Below the pieces are notes generated by a model. It was not told the DNA's origin, searched no databases, and saw nothing but the letters and a program-made list of their open reading frames with translations. Below are positions 16,730 through 24,692 of a DNA stretch of 64,000 bases, piece by piece. Source of the DNA: DATGPD01 sp041398565 (GTDB lineage: Bacteria > Planctomycetota > UBA1135 > UBA2386); assembly GCA_041398565.1 (NCBI GenBank), contig JAWKUN010000004.1:992001-1056000 (forward strand), in the 5' to 3' direction. A program made the translations under genes and the position numbers. The first letter of the stretch is position 1. Every line of letters starts with the position of its first letter.

Positions 16730-18412
16730 ATGCCCGCTCCTCCCCGCCGGCGCCCCCTCGACGCCCTGGCCCTCGTTCGGCTGCACGAGCAGCGCACGCT
16801 CGACGCCTTGCGCAACCTCGTGACGAGGCTCCTGGCGCAAGCGATGCCAGGGGCCAGCGTCGCCACCCTGGTCGACGATGGCGAAGGCGCAGACTGGGCC
16901 GTCGAGCTCGCGCTCGGGCCGGATTGCCCGCTCCGCAACCAGACCCGCGTTCCGCGCGATGCCTGGCAGGCGCCGGGGCTCGACCGCATCGAGATGACTT
17001 TCCGCGGCATGCCGATCGGCGAGGTGCAGATCCTCGGCGCGACCGGCGGCGACGACGAAGGGGCCAGTCACGATGCCCCCTGGCTGCGGGGCTTCGTCGA
17101 CCACTACGCCGCGGCGCTGGCCAAGCTCAAGCTGGACGCCGCCTCGACCGCCACCGTCGACCACTACTGCGCCGGCTTGCAGGCGTTCCAGGAGGGCGTC
17201 GTGCTGTTCCGGGAGCAGGACCCCGAGGTGACCTCCGCCCGCTTCCTGCAGCTCGCCGCGACGCTCCTGCACGCGCATCACGCCACGCTGCTCGCCTTCG
17301 ACCGCATCGGTGATCCCGGCAGCAACCTGCGCGCCGACCAGATCCTCGGCGTTCCGGAGACGCTGGCGGCCGAGCTCCTGGCCGAACGCGGCGGCACTTG
17401 GGTGTTGGATCGCATCGCGTCGGTGCCCGAGGTGCACTGCCCGGGCGACGAGACCTTCCCGCGTTGGAGCGAGGACAGCACCGGTCGGGCGGTGGTCAAC
17501 ATGATCACCTGTCCACTGGTCTACCACGGCGTCAAGGCGGGCCTGGCGGTGTTCTTCAACGTCGACCCCGGCGACAGCAACCTCGCGCTCAAGCTGTCGA
17601 CCCTGCGCGGGCTGGGCGAGCTCGGTGCCGCGCTCCTGCACCGCATCCAGCTCGAAGGCGAGGCGATCTACGCCAAGGGTCTGGAGACGCAGATCGCCAT
17701 CGCCGCGTCCATCCAGAGCCGGCTGCTGCCGAGCCTGGCACCGAGCAACCCTCACTGGCAGTGCGCCTGGTCGAGCGAGCCGTCGCAGTCGATCGGCGGC
17801 GACTACCTCGACCTCCTCGACGGTCCGTGCGACAGCGTCCTCGCCATCCTGGCCGACGTCAGCGGTCACGGCATCAACTCCGCCCTCCTGGCGGCGTCGA
17901 CCCGCGCCCACTACCGTGCGCTGGCGCCGTTCGCGTGTCCCTGCGACGCCCTGGCGCGCCTCAACGAGGAGATCCTGCAGGAGGTGGGCAGCACCGGCAT
18001 GTTCGCCACTGCGGTGGCCGTCAGCCTGGCGGCGGACGGTCGCGCCGCCCGCATCTCGAGCGCCGGCCACAACCCCACCCTGATCCTGCGCGCCGCCACC
18101 AAGACGGTCGAACAAATCGACGCCAATGGCCCGCCGCTCGGCTTCGTGCCCGGCATCGACTACGAGAACTCCGACGTCGCGCTGGCTCCGGGCGACGTCC
18201 TGCTGCTCTACAGCGACGGCATCACCGAGGCCACCGACGCCGCCGACGACATGTTCGGCGAAGAGCGTCTGATCGAGTGCCTGCGCGCCGCGGCAGATCA
18301 CGACGCCCGCACCATCCTCGACGCCGTCCTCGGCGCCATGGATCAGTTCATCGGCTCGCCGCGCAGCCGCAACGACGACGTCTCGATCGCGGTGTTCAAG
18401 GTCGTGGAATAG
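16730..18412 (+). CDS. GAF-like plus PP2C (SpoIIE-type) Ser/Thr phosphatase
   Basis: The product has 560 residues. A variable N-terminal region is followed by a GAF-like sensor domain (about 140-310, FLQLAATLLHAHHATLLAFD) and a C-terminal PP2C_SIG domain (about 325-558). Metal-binding and core motifs of the phosphatase are present: GGDYLDLL near 357, ILADVSGHGINSALLAA, ISSAGHNPTLIL and LLLYSDGITEATD near 495, ending in NDDVSIAVFK. Such RsbU/SpoIIE-like enzymes dephosphorylate anti-sigma-antagonist (STAS) proteins in partner-switching circuits. No stand-alone STAS or RsbW-type kinase lies beside it. It is cytoplasmic and cotranscribed with the HDOD gene (5-base gap). Confidence 0.9.
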   Translation: MPAPPRRRPLDALALVRLHEQRTLDALRNLVTRLLAQAMPGASVATLVDDGEGADWAVELALGPDCPLRNQTRVPRDAWQAPGLDRIEMTFRGMPIGEVQILGATGGDDEGASHDAPWLRGFVDHYAAALAKLKLDAASTATVDHYCAGLQAFQEGVVLFREQDPEVTSARFLQLAATLLHAHHATLLAFDRIGDPGSNLRADQILGVPETLAAELLAERGGTWVLDRIASVPEVHCPGDETFPRWSEDSTGRAVVNMITCPLVYHGVKAGLAVFFNVDPGDSNLALKLSTLRGLGELGAALLHRIQLEGEAIYAKGLETQIAIAASIQSRLLPSLAPSNPHWQCAWSSEPSQSIGGDYLDLLDGPCDSVLAILADVSGHGINSALLAASTRAHYRALAPFACPCDALARLNEEILQEVGSTGMFATAVAVSLAADGRAARISSAGHNPTLILRAATKTVEQIDANGPPLGFVPGIDYENSDVALAPGDVLLLYSDGITEATDAADDMFGEERLIECLRAAADHDARTILDAVLGAMDQFIGSPRSRNDDVSIAVFKVVE

Positions 18413-18430
18413 GCCGCCGCTGCGCCCGGA

Positions 18431-18805
18431 TCACTTCGGTTCCGACAGGCTGAACACCCAGGTCCCGGTCGCTGTTGCCGCCACGGTCAGCAGGAGGAAC
18501 AACACCACCACGGTGCGGTGCACGGGCCGCCAGGTCGGGCGGCGCCAGAGCACGGCCCCGGTCAGGGCGACCGGCACCACCGCCAAGGCCGCGCTCTTGG
18601 CGAACCAGAGGTGGATCCGCATGGCGTCGCGCGGGAAGGTCCGAGTGGCTCCCATCCGCTCGGCCAGCACGATGGTGAGGGTGAGCGAAGCCACCGAGGT
18701 GAGCGCCAGGACCAGGTGCGCACGGCGGCGACCGCGCCAACCCTGCACGATCGTCAACGCCACCAGCAGCAGGGTCGCTCCGAAGCTGGTCCAGAAGCTC
18801 GTCAT
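18431..18805 (-). CDS. Small four-helix membrane protein
   Basis: The product has 124 residues. ATG 18805 was chosen because it places the first helix (FGATLLLVALTIVQGW) at the N-terminus; a start at 18862 would add 19 polar residues. Four hydrophobic segments are visible, with a conserved-looking HLWFAKSAALAVVP helix and a second His in RPVHRTVVVLFLLLTV. Paired histidines in opposite helices recall small haem-binding membrane proteins of the DUF420 / cytochrome b561-like sort, but this is only a suggestion. It is convergent with the phosphatase gene (18 bases) and divergent from ribH. Confidence 0.65.
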   Translation of the reverse strand: MTSFWTSFGATLLLVALTIVQGWRGRRRAHLVLALTSVASLTLTIVLAERMGATRTFPRDAMRIHLWFAKSAALAVVPVALTGAVLWRRPTWRPVHRTVVVLFLLLTVAATATGTWVFSLSEPK

Positions 18806-18933
18806 GAGCGACGGCATCCGTAGCCGTGTAGCGAAAGAGACCGTTGCATTCCAGCCCGGCATCCGCCGGTGCGACGCGTTCGGGGCCGACGCTTGACGCT
18901 GCCCGGCGCCGCTCGCATCGTCACGACGCTTCC

Positions 18934-19392
18934 ATGGCCAGCTACGACCACATCCGCGACGCGCGCTTCGCCGTCGCCGTGAGCCGGTTCAACGACACGG
19001 TCACCGACCGCCTCCTCAACGGCGCGCTCGCCACCTTCGCCCGACACGGCTTCGCCGAGGCGGCGATCGACGTCGTCCACGTGCCCGGCGCGTTCGAGCT
19101 CCCGCTCGTGTGCCGCTGGCTGGCCGAGACCGGGCGCTACGCGGCGGTCCTCGCGCTCGGCGCGGTCATCCGCGGCGGCACCCACCACTACGACCACATC
19201 TGCAATCAGGCGGCCCGCGGGCTCATGGATGCAGGTCTGTCGACCGGCGTGCCGGTGGTCTTCGGCGTCCTGACCTGCGACACGCTGGCACTCGCCATGG
19301 CCCGCGCCGGCGGCGAGGCCGGCAACAAGGGGATCGACGCGGCGCTGGCCGCCATGGACATGGCCGTCCTGCGCGCCTGCGTGCGGCGCTGA
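18934..19392 (+). CDS. ribH: 6,7-dimethyl-8-ribityllumazine synthase
   Basis: The product has 152 residues, normal for the family. It condenses 5-amino-6-ribitylaminouracil with 3,4-dihydroxybutanone phosphate in the penultimate step of riboflavin synthesis and assembles as pentamers or 60-mer shells. Signatures are AVAVSRFNDTVTDRLLNGA, VPGAFELPLVCRWLAE, GAVIRGGTHHYDHIC with the catalytic His, and the FGVLTCDTLALAMARAG closing motif. ATG 18934 aligns with the family start. ribH followed by nusB is a widespread gene order, as here (153-base gap). The usual AVIRG.T.H(F/Y)(D/E) motif is intact. Confidence 0.95.
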   Translation: MASYDHIRDARFAVAVSRFNDTVTDRLLNGALATFARHGFAEAAIDVVHVPGAFELPLVCRWLAETGRYAAVLALGAVIRGGTHHYDHICNQAARGLMDAGLSTGVPVVFGVLTCDTLALAMARAGGEAGNKGIDAALAAMDMAVLRACVRR

Positions 19393-19481
19393 GCGCCGCG
19401 GTCGGCCACGGATTCGTCGCGCAGGAGCGCGGACGTGCCTTGACACGGGCACCTGGGCAGCGGGGAAATGTCCGCGAGACC

Positions 19482-19509
19482 TTGCCTGGCGGGCGCCCAT
19501 GGCTACCCT
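19482..19509 (+). promoter_or_regulatory. Candidate sigma-70-type promoter before nusB
   Basis: TTGCCT (19482-19487), a 16-base spacer and TACCCT (19504-19509), 36 bases before the nusB ATG. The boxes match the candidate at 11087-11115. A separate TTGACA occurs at 19440-19445 without a convincing partner. Confidence 0.35.
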
Positions 19510-19545
19510 TTCGCGCCCTCTACCCTGCTCTTTCCACGGCGACGC

Positions 19546-20076
19546 ATGCGTCGAAGAACGAAAGCCCGCGAACACGCGGTCCAGTTCCTGTACCACCTCG
19601 ATCTCCGAGGCGACGAGGCCATGGCCGACGTCGAGCGTTTCCTCGACGCCGCCGAGGTCGAGGATCGCGAGTCGCCCGATCTCGACCCGAGTGCGCGCCG
19701 CGAGCGCGAGCCGTCGCGTGGCGGCCGTCGCGACCGTGAGCTGCGTGACTTCAGCCTGCGGCTGATCGAGGGCACGCGCACCCATCGCGCCGAGGTCGAC
19801 GCGATCCTCGCGGGCGTCACACGCAACTGGGATCTGCGCCGCATGGCGGCGGTCGACCGGAACATCCTGCGGATGGCGATCTACGAGCTGCTGCACTGCT
19901 CCGACATCCCCCCCAAGGTGACGATCAACGAGGCGATCGAGCTGGGCAAGCGGTTCTCCACCGCGAACTCCGGCTCGTTCATCAACGGCATCCTCGACCG
20001 CGTGCGCATCGACCTGCAGAAGGGAGCGCTCGGAGAACCCGCGGCGCCCGAGCAGACCATGGAGCACAATCCCTGA
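19546..20076 (+). CDS. nusB: Transcription antitermination factor NusB
   Basis: The product has 176 residues, longer than the usual 135-150 because of a charged insert (about 40-65, ESPDLDPSARREREPSR). NusB binds boxA RNA with NusE (S10) to suppress Rho termination in rRNA operons. Seen are the start RRRTKAREHAVQFLYHLDLR, the central IEGTRTHRAEVDAILAGV, NWDLRRMAAVDRNILRMAIY, and IPPKVTINEAIELGKRF with the closing SGSFINGILDRV. It lies two bases upstream of ftsY, so they share a transcript. The ATG chosen aligns with the family start. Confidence 0.94.
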   Translation: MRRRTKAREHAVQFLYHLDLRGDEAMADVERFLDAAEVEDRESPDLDPSARREREPSRGGRRDRELRDFSLRLIEGTRTHRAEVDAILAGVTRNWDLRRMAAVDRNILRMAIYELLHCSDIPPKVTINEAIELGKRFSTANSGSFINGILDRVRIDLQKGALGEPAAPEQTMEHNP

Positions 20077-20078
20077 GC

Positions 20079-21005
20079 ATGGTGCTCGGCCGCCTGCTGC
20101 GTGGTCTGGCCAAGACGCGCGACAAGCTGTCCGCCGGCCTGTCGCGCCTCTTCTCCTTCGGCCGCAAGCTCGACGAGGATCTGCTCGACGAGCTGGAGGA
20201 AGTGCTGTACGGCGCCGACCTCGGCCTCACCGGCAGCCGAATCGTCGACGAGCTGAAGCAGGCCTACCGCAAGCGCGAGCTCAAGGACGCCGAGGAAGTC
20301 CCACGCCTGCTGCGCGAGAAGCTGCTCGCCCGCCTGCAAGGGTGCGAAGGCAACCTGGTCCGCGCCGCCGCCGGACCGACGGTGATCCTGGTGGTCGGCG
20401 TCAACGGTTCGGGCAAGACGACCTCGATCGCGAAGCTCGCCCACCTCCTGGTGCAGCGCGGCCACAAGGTCCTGCTGGGCGCCGGAGACACGTTCCGCGC
20501 CGCCGCGGTCGAGCAACTGACTCTGTGGGCGCAGCGGCTGGACGTGCCGATCGTCAAGCAGGCCACGGGCGCCGACCCGGCAGCCGTCGCCTTCGACGCG
20601 GTCTCGGCGGCCATCGCCCGCAACGTCGACTACCTGGTCCTCGACACGGCTGGACGCCTGCACACCCAGAAGAATCTGATGCAGGAGCTGGGCAAGATCG
20701 TGCGCGTGGTGAAGAAGCAGATCCCGGACGCGCCGCACGAAGTGCTCCTCGTCCTCGACGCGACCACCGGCCAGAACGCAATCAAGCAGGCGCGCGAGTT
20801 CACCGCCGTGGCCCAGGTGACCGGCTTGTTCCTGGCCAAGATGGACGGCACCGCCAAGGGCGGAGCGGTGTTCGGCATTCGCGAGGAGCTGCCGCTGCCG
20901 GTCAAGTTCCTCGGCGTGGGCGAGAGCGTCGAGGACGTCGAAGCCTTCGCCGCCGAGGCGTTCGTCGACGCCGTCCTGGCTCCCCTGCAGCCGACCGGCG
21001 GCTGA
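20079..21005 (+). CDS. ftsY: Signal recognition particle receptor FtsY
   Basis: The product has 308 residues comprising the NG domains without the long acidic A domain of E. coli. It docks SRP-bound ribosomes at the membrane and hydrolyses GTP with Ffh. GTPase motifs: G1 GVNGSGKTTSIAKLA near 107-121, the DTFRAAAVEQL insertion, DTAGRLHTQKNLMQEL near 188-203, the TKxD-equivalent AKMDGTAKGGA, and the LGVGESVEDVEAF closing loop. AKMD replaces the usual TKLD, a tolerated variation. It follows nusB by two bases. The export role fits the signal peptidase at 14.5 kb and the secretion genes at 53-62 kb. Confidence 0.96.
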   Translation: MVLGRLLRGLAKTRDKLSAGLSRLFSFGRKLDEDLLDELEEVLYGADLGLTGSRIVDELKQAYRKRELKDAEEVPRLLREKLLARLQGCEGNLVRAAAGPTVILVVGVNGSGKTTSIAKLAHLLVQRGHKVLLGAGDTFRAAAVEQLTLWAQRLDVPIVKQATGADPAAVAFDAVSAAIARNVDYLVLDTAGRLHTQKNLMQELGKIVRVVKKQIPDAPHEVLLVLDATTGQNAIKQAREFTAVAQVTGLFLAKMDGTAKGGAVFGIREELPLPVKFLGVGESVEDVEAFAAEAFVDAVLAPLQPTGG

Positions 21006-21029
21006 CGGGCCGATCGCCGAGTCGACGCC

Positions 21030-23255
21030 GTGGAACTCGCGCCCCGTGAAGCCCCCCCCCCAGAGGGCCGACCAAAGGGCCCACCAGTGGCCCGACCCGG
21101 GGCCCATCCAGACAAGAGGTCGAACAGCGCCGAGCGGCGGCGCCGGGCGGTGTGGCCGTGGGCGCTGGCCTACGCCCTTCTGGCGCTGCCGTTCCTGCCC
21201 TTCTGGCCCGACTTCGAGACGGCGCGCCGCGGGGTCGGCCTGGTGTTGGGTGGTGTCGCGTTGCTGGCGTTGGCGGCCATCCGCAGCGAGGCGGACCTGC
21301 CGCGCCGCTTGCACCTCGCCTGGTTGCTCGTCGTCGCGTTCCACGTGGGCAGCTGCGCCTGGGCACAGAACCAGGGAGAGGCCTGCGCACGCAGCCTGTG
21401 GCTGTTGGCGCTGTGGGCCTTCGCGACCCTCGCCGCCCGGACCAGTTCGTTGCACCAGCAACTCGCCGCGTTCGAGTGGCCGGGCCTCGCCGTGTTCGCC
21501 TTCGGCATCGCCCAGGTCGTGGGACTCACCTGGCCGTTCGGCTACAGCTTGGCTGCCGAACCGGTGAGCACCCTCGGCAACCGCAACGTGGCGGCCGAGG
21601 TCGCGGTCGTGGCGCTCGTCGCGGCCAGCCTGCGGCTGCTCCGACACGATCGCGTCGCCGTGACGTCCATCGCGGTCGTGCTCGGCGCCGCCTACGTCTG
21701 GCTCAACCACTCGCGCTCGGGCCTGCTGGCGGGCGGGCTCACCTTGCTGCCCCTGGTGCTGGCTCCCGGACGGCAGCACTCACCCCGGCGCCGCCTGTTG
21801 CTCCTCGTGCTGCTGGCAACCGGGCTCGGGGTCGGCCGGGCGCTGGCGCCACCGTCGCCGGCTCCAGCCCGGCCTGACGCCGGCGGCCGCGACGCAGAGC
21901 ACACCACCGCCGACATCGACGCGACGGCGCCACCATCCACCATCGAGGTGCGCACGGAGATGTGGGCGGCGGGCCTGCGCATGCTGCGACAGGCACCGTG
22001 GCTCGGATTCGGCGCGGCTCAGTTCCAGGTGCACTACCCGCGCTTTCGCAGCCAGCGCGAGATCGCGTTGTCGACCCACGACTACGAGTTCTTGGCCGCA
22101 CCGCGCACGCCGCACCAGGACCCGCTGGAAGTGGCGATCGAGGTCGGGCTCCTCGGCTTCCTTCCGTTCGCGGCGTTCTGGATCCTCGTGCTGCGCCGGC
22201 GGCGGCGCGGAACGCTGGGCCTGATGCCGATCGCCGCGTTCCTCGTCCTGGGACTGGTGCGGTCGCCTCTGGGCAACGCCCCCGCGGCCGCCTTCGCGTT
22301 CGCGTGCGTCGGCGCCCTCTGCCGCGAACAGCAGGCTCGACGCGCCGTCAGCCGTCGGTCGCGGCTGCCGTTCCTCCTGGCCGGCGCCGGCGCGATCTAC
22401 GTCGGTGTACGCGTGACTGCGGCGCAGTGTGCGGCGGCACCGGCAATGGAGGCGCGCCTGGTGCCGCCCGAGGATCCCCGACGCCGCGGGCTCGACGAGC
22501 TGCACGCTCTCGACCGCGCAACGGCACTGTGTCCGTGGGATGCGAGCCTGCTCGAGATGCAAGTCAGCCGGCGCTTGGCGCTGGCGACCGAACGCGGCGA
22601 CCGCGCCACGATCCGAACCCTGGCCGCACGCGACGGCGAGCTGGCTCGCTTGCTGTCGCTCAAGCCGTACGCGACCGGAGCGTCGATGCTGGCCGCGCGC
22701 GTGCACCAGGCGTCCGGGGATCTCCTCGCGGCGATGGACGCTCTCCGGCGCGTCCTCGCCCAGGATCCCGCCAACCCCGAGGCCCGACTGTTCCTGGCGA
22801 CGTTGTGCACGCAGGCCGACCGGCCCGCCGATGCCGTCTCGACACTCTACGCCGACGGCCACCCCCACCCGAAGCTGCGCGAGGGCCTCGCCCGCCACCT
22901 GCACGACCTGGCGCGGCTCGCGACCAGCGCCGGCGCGCGCGCGCTGCTGCAGCGGGAAGCAGCGTTCGTCGACGCCGTCGATGCCGTCCGCGACGCGCCC
23001 GACGACCCCGGCACGGTGCCCAAAGTGATTGCGTTCGTGCAGGCAGAGGCGATCGAGCGGTCCGACCTGCGCCCCCTGGTCCTGCTGGCGGCAGCGTCTC
23101 TGCAGCGGGGCGATCGCGCCGCCGCCGAGGACGCGGCCAAGCGAGCACCGCCGGACGCTCGTCTGCAACCGCAGCACGCACCCCTGCTGCGCGAGGTGGC
23201 AGAGCCACTGCGCGCCGTCACCGCCTGGCGCCCCCTCCTACCCGACGCTCCCTGA
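21030..23255 (+). CDS. O-antigen ligase/polymerase-like membrane protein with TPR tail
   Basis: The product has 741 residues. The first 35 residues are basic and proline-rich, then about ten membrane helices span 40-460. Wzy_C / O-antigen ligase signatures are STLGNRNVAAEVAVVAL near 181, WLNHSRSGLLAGG near 226, GFGAAQFQVHYPRFR near 327 and HQDPLEVAIEVGLLGFLPF. Residues 475-741 form a soluble helical TPR-like domain. Such proteins ligate or polymerise lipid-linked glycans in the periplasm, and fusions with TPR domains are known. The GTG start at 21030 is tentative; the next codons contain a run of ten cytosines, so the true start or reading frame here deserves caution. It lies 24 bases after ftsY. 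Confidence 0.8.
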   Translation: MELAPREAPPPEGRPKGPPVARPGAHPDKRSNSAERRRRAVWPWALAYALLALPFLPFWPDFETARRGVGLVLGGVALLALAAIRSEADLPRRLHLAWLLVVAFHVGSCAWAQNQGEACARSLWLLALWAFATLAARTSSLHQQLAAFEWPGLAVFAFGIAQVVGLTWPFGYSLAAEPVSTLGNRNVAAEVAVVALVAASLRLLRHDRVAVTSIAVVLGAAYVWLNHSRSGLLAGGLTLLPLVLAPGRQHSPRRRLLLLVLLATGLGVGRALAPPSPAPARPDAGGRDAEHTTADIDATAPPSTIEVRTEMWAAGLRMLRQAPWLGFGAAQFQVHYPRFRSQREIALSTHDYEFLAAPRTPHQDPLEVAIEVGLLGFLPFAAFWILVLRRRRRGTLGLMPIAAFLVLGLVRSPLGNAPAAAFAFACVGALCREQQARRAVSRRSRLPFLLAGAGAIYVGVRVTAAQCAAAPAMEARLVPPEDPRRRGLDELHALDRATALCPWDASLLEMQVSRRLALATERGDRATIRTLAARDGELARLLSLKPYATGASMLAARVHQASGDLLAAMDALRRVLAQDPANPEARLFLATLCTQADRPADAVSTLYADGHPHPKLREGLARHLHDLARLATSAGARALLQREAAFVDAVDAVRDAPDDPGTVPKVIAFVQAEAIERSDLRPLVLLAAASLQRGDRAAAEDAAKRAPPDARLQPQHAPLLREVAEPLRAVTAWRPLLPDAP
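21052..21061 (+). repeat. Poly-C tract (C10) inside the 5' end of the ligase-like gene
   Basis: Ten consecutive cytosines fall at codons 8-11 of the gene at 21030-23255. Homopolymer runs of this length near a start codon are classic slipped-strand switching sites in surface-polysaccharide genes. A single-base change would shift the frame unless translation starts downstream. Sequencing error in the run is an alternative. Confidence 0.7.
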
Positions 23256-23366
23256 CGCACCCTTCGGGCCGGCACGCCGTCGCGCCGCCTGCATTGCGCG
23301 CCCGCCGGCGAAAGTCGGCAGGGCCGGGCGCCGCCATCCGCTACCCTTGCTACAAAGCAAGCCGCG

Positions 23367-23867
23367 ATGATCGCTCTCCGACGCATCCTCGTCCCGACCG
23401 ACTTCTCACTGCCGGCCCAGAAGGCGCTGCGCTACGCCATCGAGTTCGCCAAACGCTTCGAGGCCGAGATCCTCCTGGTGCACGTGGTCGAACCGCCGGC
23501 CTACGCCGCGGCCTTCGCGCGCGGCGGCCCGGTGCAGGAGACCGAAGAACAGCGCCGCGCCTACGAGTGGTTCGACTCCCAGCTGGAGAACCAGGGCAAG
23601 GAGGAGATCCCGGACGCGATCCCGCAGCGGCGCATCCTCCTCAAGGGCGCGGCCTCCGCCGAGATCGCGCTGTGCGCGGCGCGCGAGGATGCCGACCTGA
23701 TCGTCATGGCCACCAGCGGACGCAGCGGCCTCAAGGACGTGATCCTCGGCAGCACGGCCGAACGCGTGCTACGCAAGTCGCCCTGCCCGGTCATGACCGT
23801 GCACCGCGATCAGGCCCGCGACTTCATCGGCGACTCGTCGGTGGAGGAACCCTGGAGCGACGGTTGA
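23367..23867 (+). CDS. Universal stress protein (UspA family)
   Basis: The product has 166 residues with a single Usp domain. Features are the start ALRRILVPTDFSLPAQKAL, ILLVHVVEPPAY, ADLIVMATSGRSGLKDVILG and STAERVLRKSPCPVMTVH. The glycine-rich loop is shorter than the G-2x-G-9x-G ATP-binding pattern, so nucleotide binding is uncertain. Family members are cytoplasmic stress-responsive proteins. The last 15 codons overlap the convergent radC gene by 44 bases, a long convergent overlap that could pair their mRNAs. Confidence 0.9.
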   Translation: MIALRRILVPTDFSLPAQKALRYAIEFAKRFEAEILLVHVVEPPAYAAAFARGGPVQETEEQRRAYEWFDSQLENQGKEEIPDAIPQRRILLKGAASAEIALCAAREDADLIVMATSGRSGLKDVILGSTAERVLRKSPCPVMTVHRDQARDFIGDSSVEEPWSDG

Positions 23868-24579
23868 GCCGCGACGCGATCGCCTCGGACTCTGCCTGCA
23901 CCTCGCCCACCGGATGGGTGGACTCGTCGGCGAAGGAGTAGAAGCGGTCGTGGCCGACCACGACGTGGTCGAGCAACCGCACCCCGATCAGGTCGCCGGC
24001 CAAGCGCAAGCGCTCGGTCACCGCACGATCCTCCTCGCTGGGCGCGGGGTCCCCGCTGGGGTGGTTGTGCGCGACGACGACGGCGGCTGCGCCCTCGCGC
24101 ACGGCCGGACCGAACACTTCGCGCGGATGCACCGGCGCTCCGACGAGGCCACCCACGCTGACCACCCGAAGGGCGAGCACCCGATGGCGCGCGTCGAGGA
24201 GCAGAGCGAAGAACTGCTCCTGCCGAGCGCCGCGCACCGAGTCGCGCACCATGCGCGCCACGGCGTGGCCGCTGCGCACCGTGATCCCCGGTCGGAAGCG
24301 GGCCTCGGTCACCCGTCGAGCCAGTCCGAAGGCCGCAGCCAGCGCGGCCGCGCGCACCGGGCCGAGGCCCGGCACGGCCGCGACCTCGCGAACCTGGGCC
24401 GCGGCCAGGGGCTCGAGCCCGCCGAACGCCCGCAGCAGACGCTGCGCCATCTGCTCGGCGTTCTCGCCCCGTTGGCCAGTGCGGAGGACCAACGCCAGGC
24501 ACTCGACAGCGGACAGGCGGCGCTCGCCGAGGGTCAAGATGCGCTCGCGCGGCCCATAGCAGAGGCGGGTTCCACTCAT
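23824..24579 (-). CDS. radC: RadC-family JAB/MPN-domain protein
   Basis: The product has 251 residues. An N-terminal UPF0758 helical region with a helix-hairpin-helix (AAVPGLGPVRAAALAAA) precedes an MPN/JAB domain with the complete metal motif: VVVAHNHPSGDPAPSEED plus an upstream Glu. Despite the name, a DNA-repair role is not proven for the family; some members are anti-restriction or mobile-element proteins. Start ATG 24579 gives an N-terminus of MSGTRLCYGPRERIL, typical for the family (LCxxRERL). It is divergent from recQ (113-base gap) and overlaps uspA by 44 bases at its 3' end. Confidence 0.9.
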   Translation of the reverse strand: MSGTRLCYGPRERILTLGERRLSAVECLALVLRTGQRGENAEQMAQRLLRAFGGLEPLAAAQVREVAAVPGLGPVRAAALAAAFGLARRVTEARFRPGITVRSGHAVARMVRDSVRGARQEQFFALLLDARHRVLALRVVSVGGLVGAPVHPREVFGPAVREGAAAVVVAHNHPSGDPAPSEEDRAVTERLRLAGDLIGVRLLDHVVVGHDRFYSFADESTHPVGEVQAESEAIASRLNRRSRVPPPTSRR

Positions 24580-24692
24580 CGACTCCTGGTGTCTCCAAGC
24601 CGGCTCCGGTTACGGATCGGTCCACTTGCCGAACCGCGACCCGCAGGCCCCTGACGCGTTCGTGCGACTCGGACAGGCCTTATGGTGCCCGT

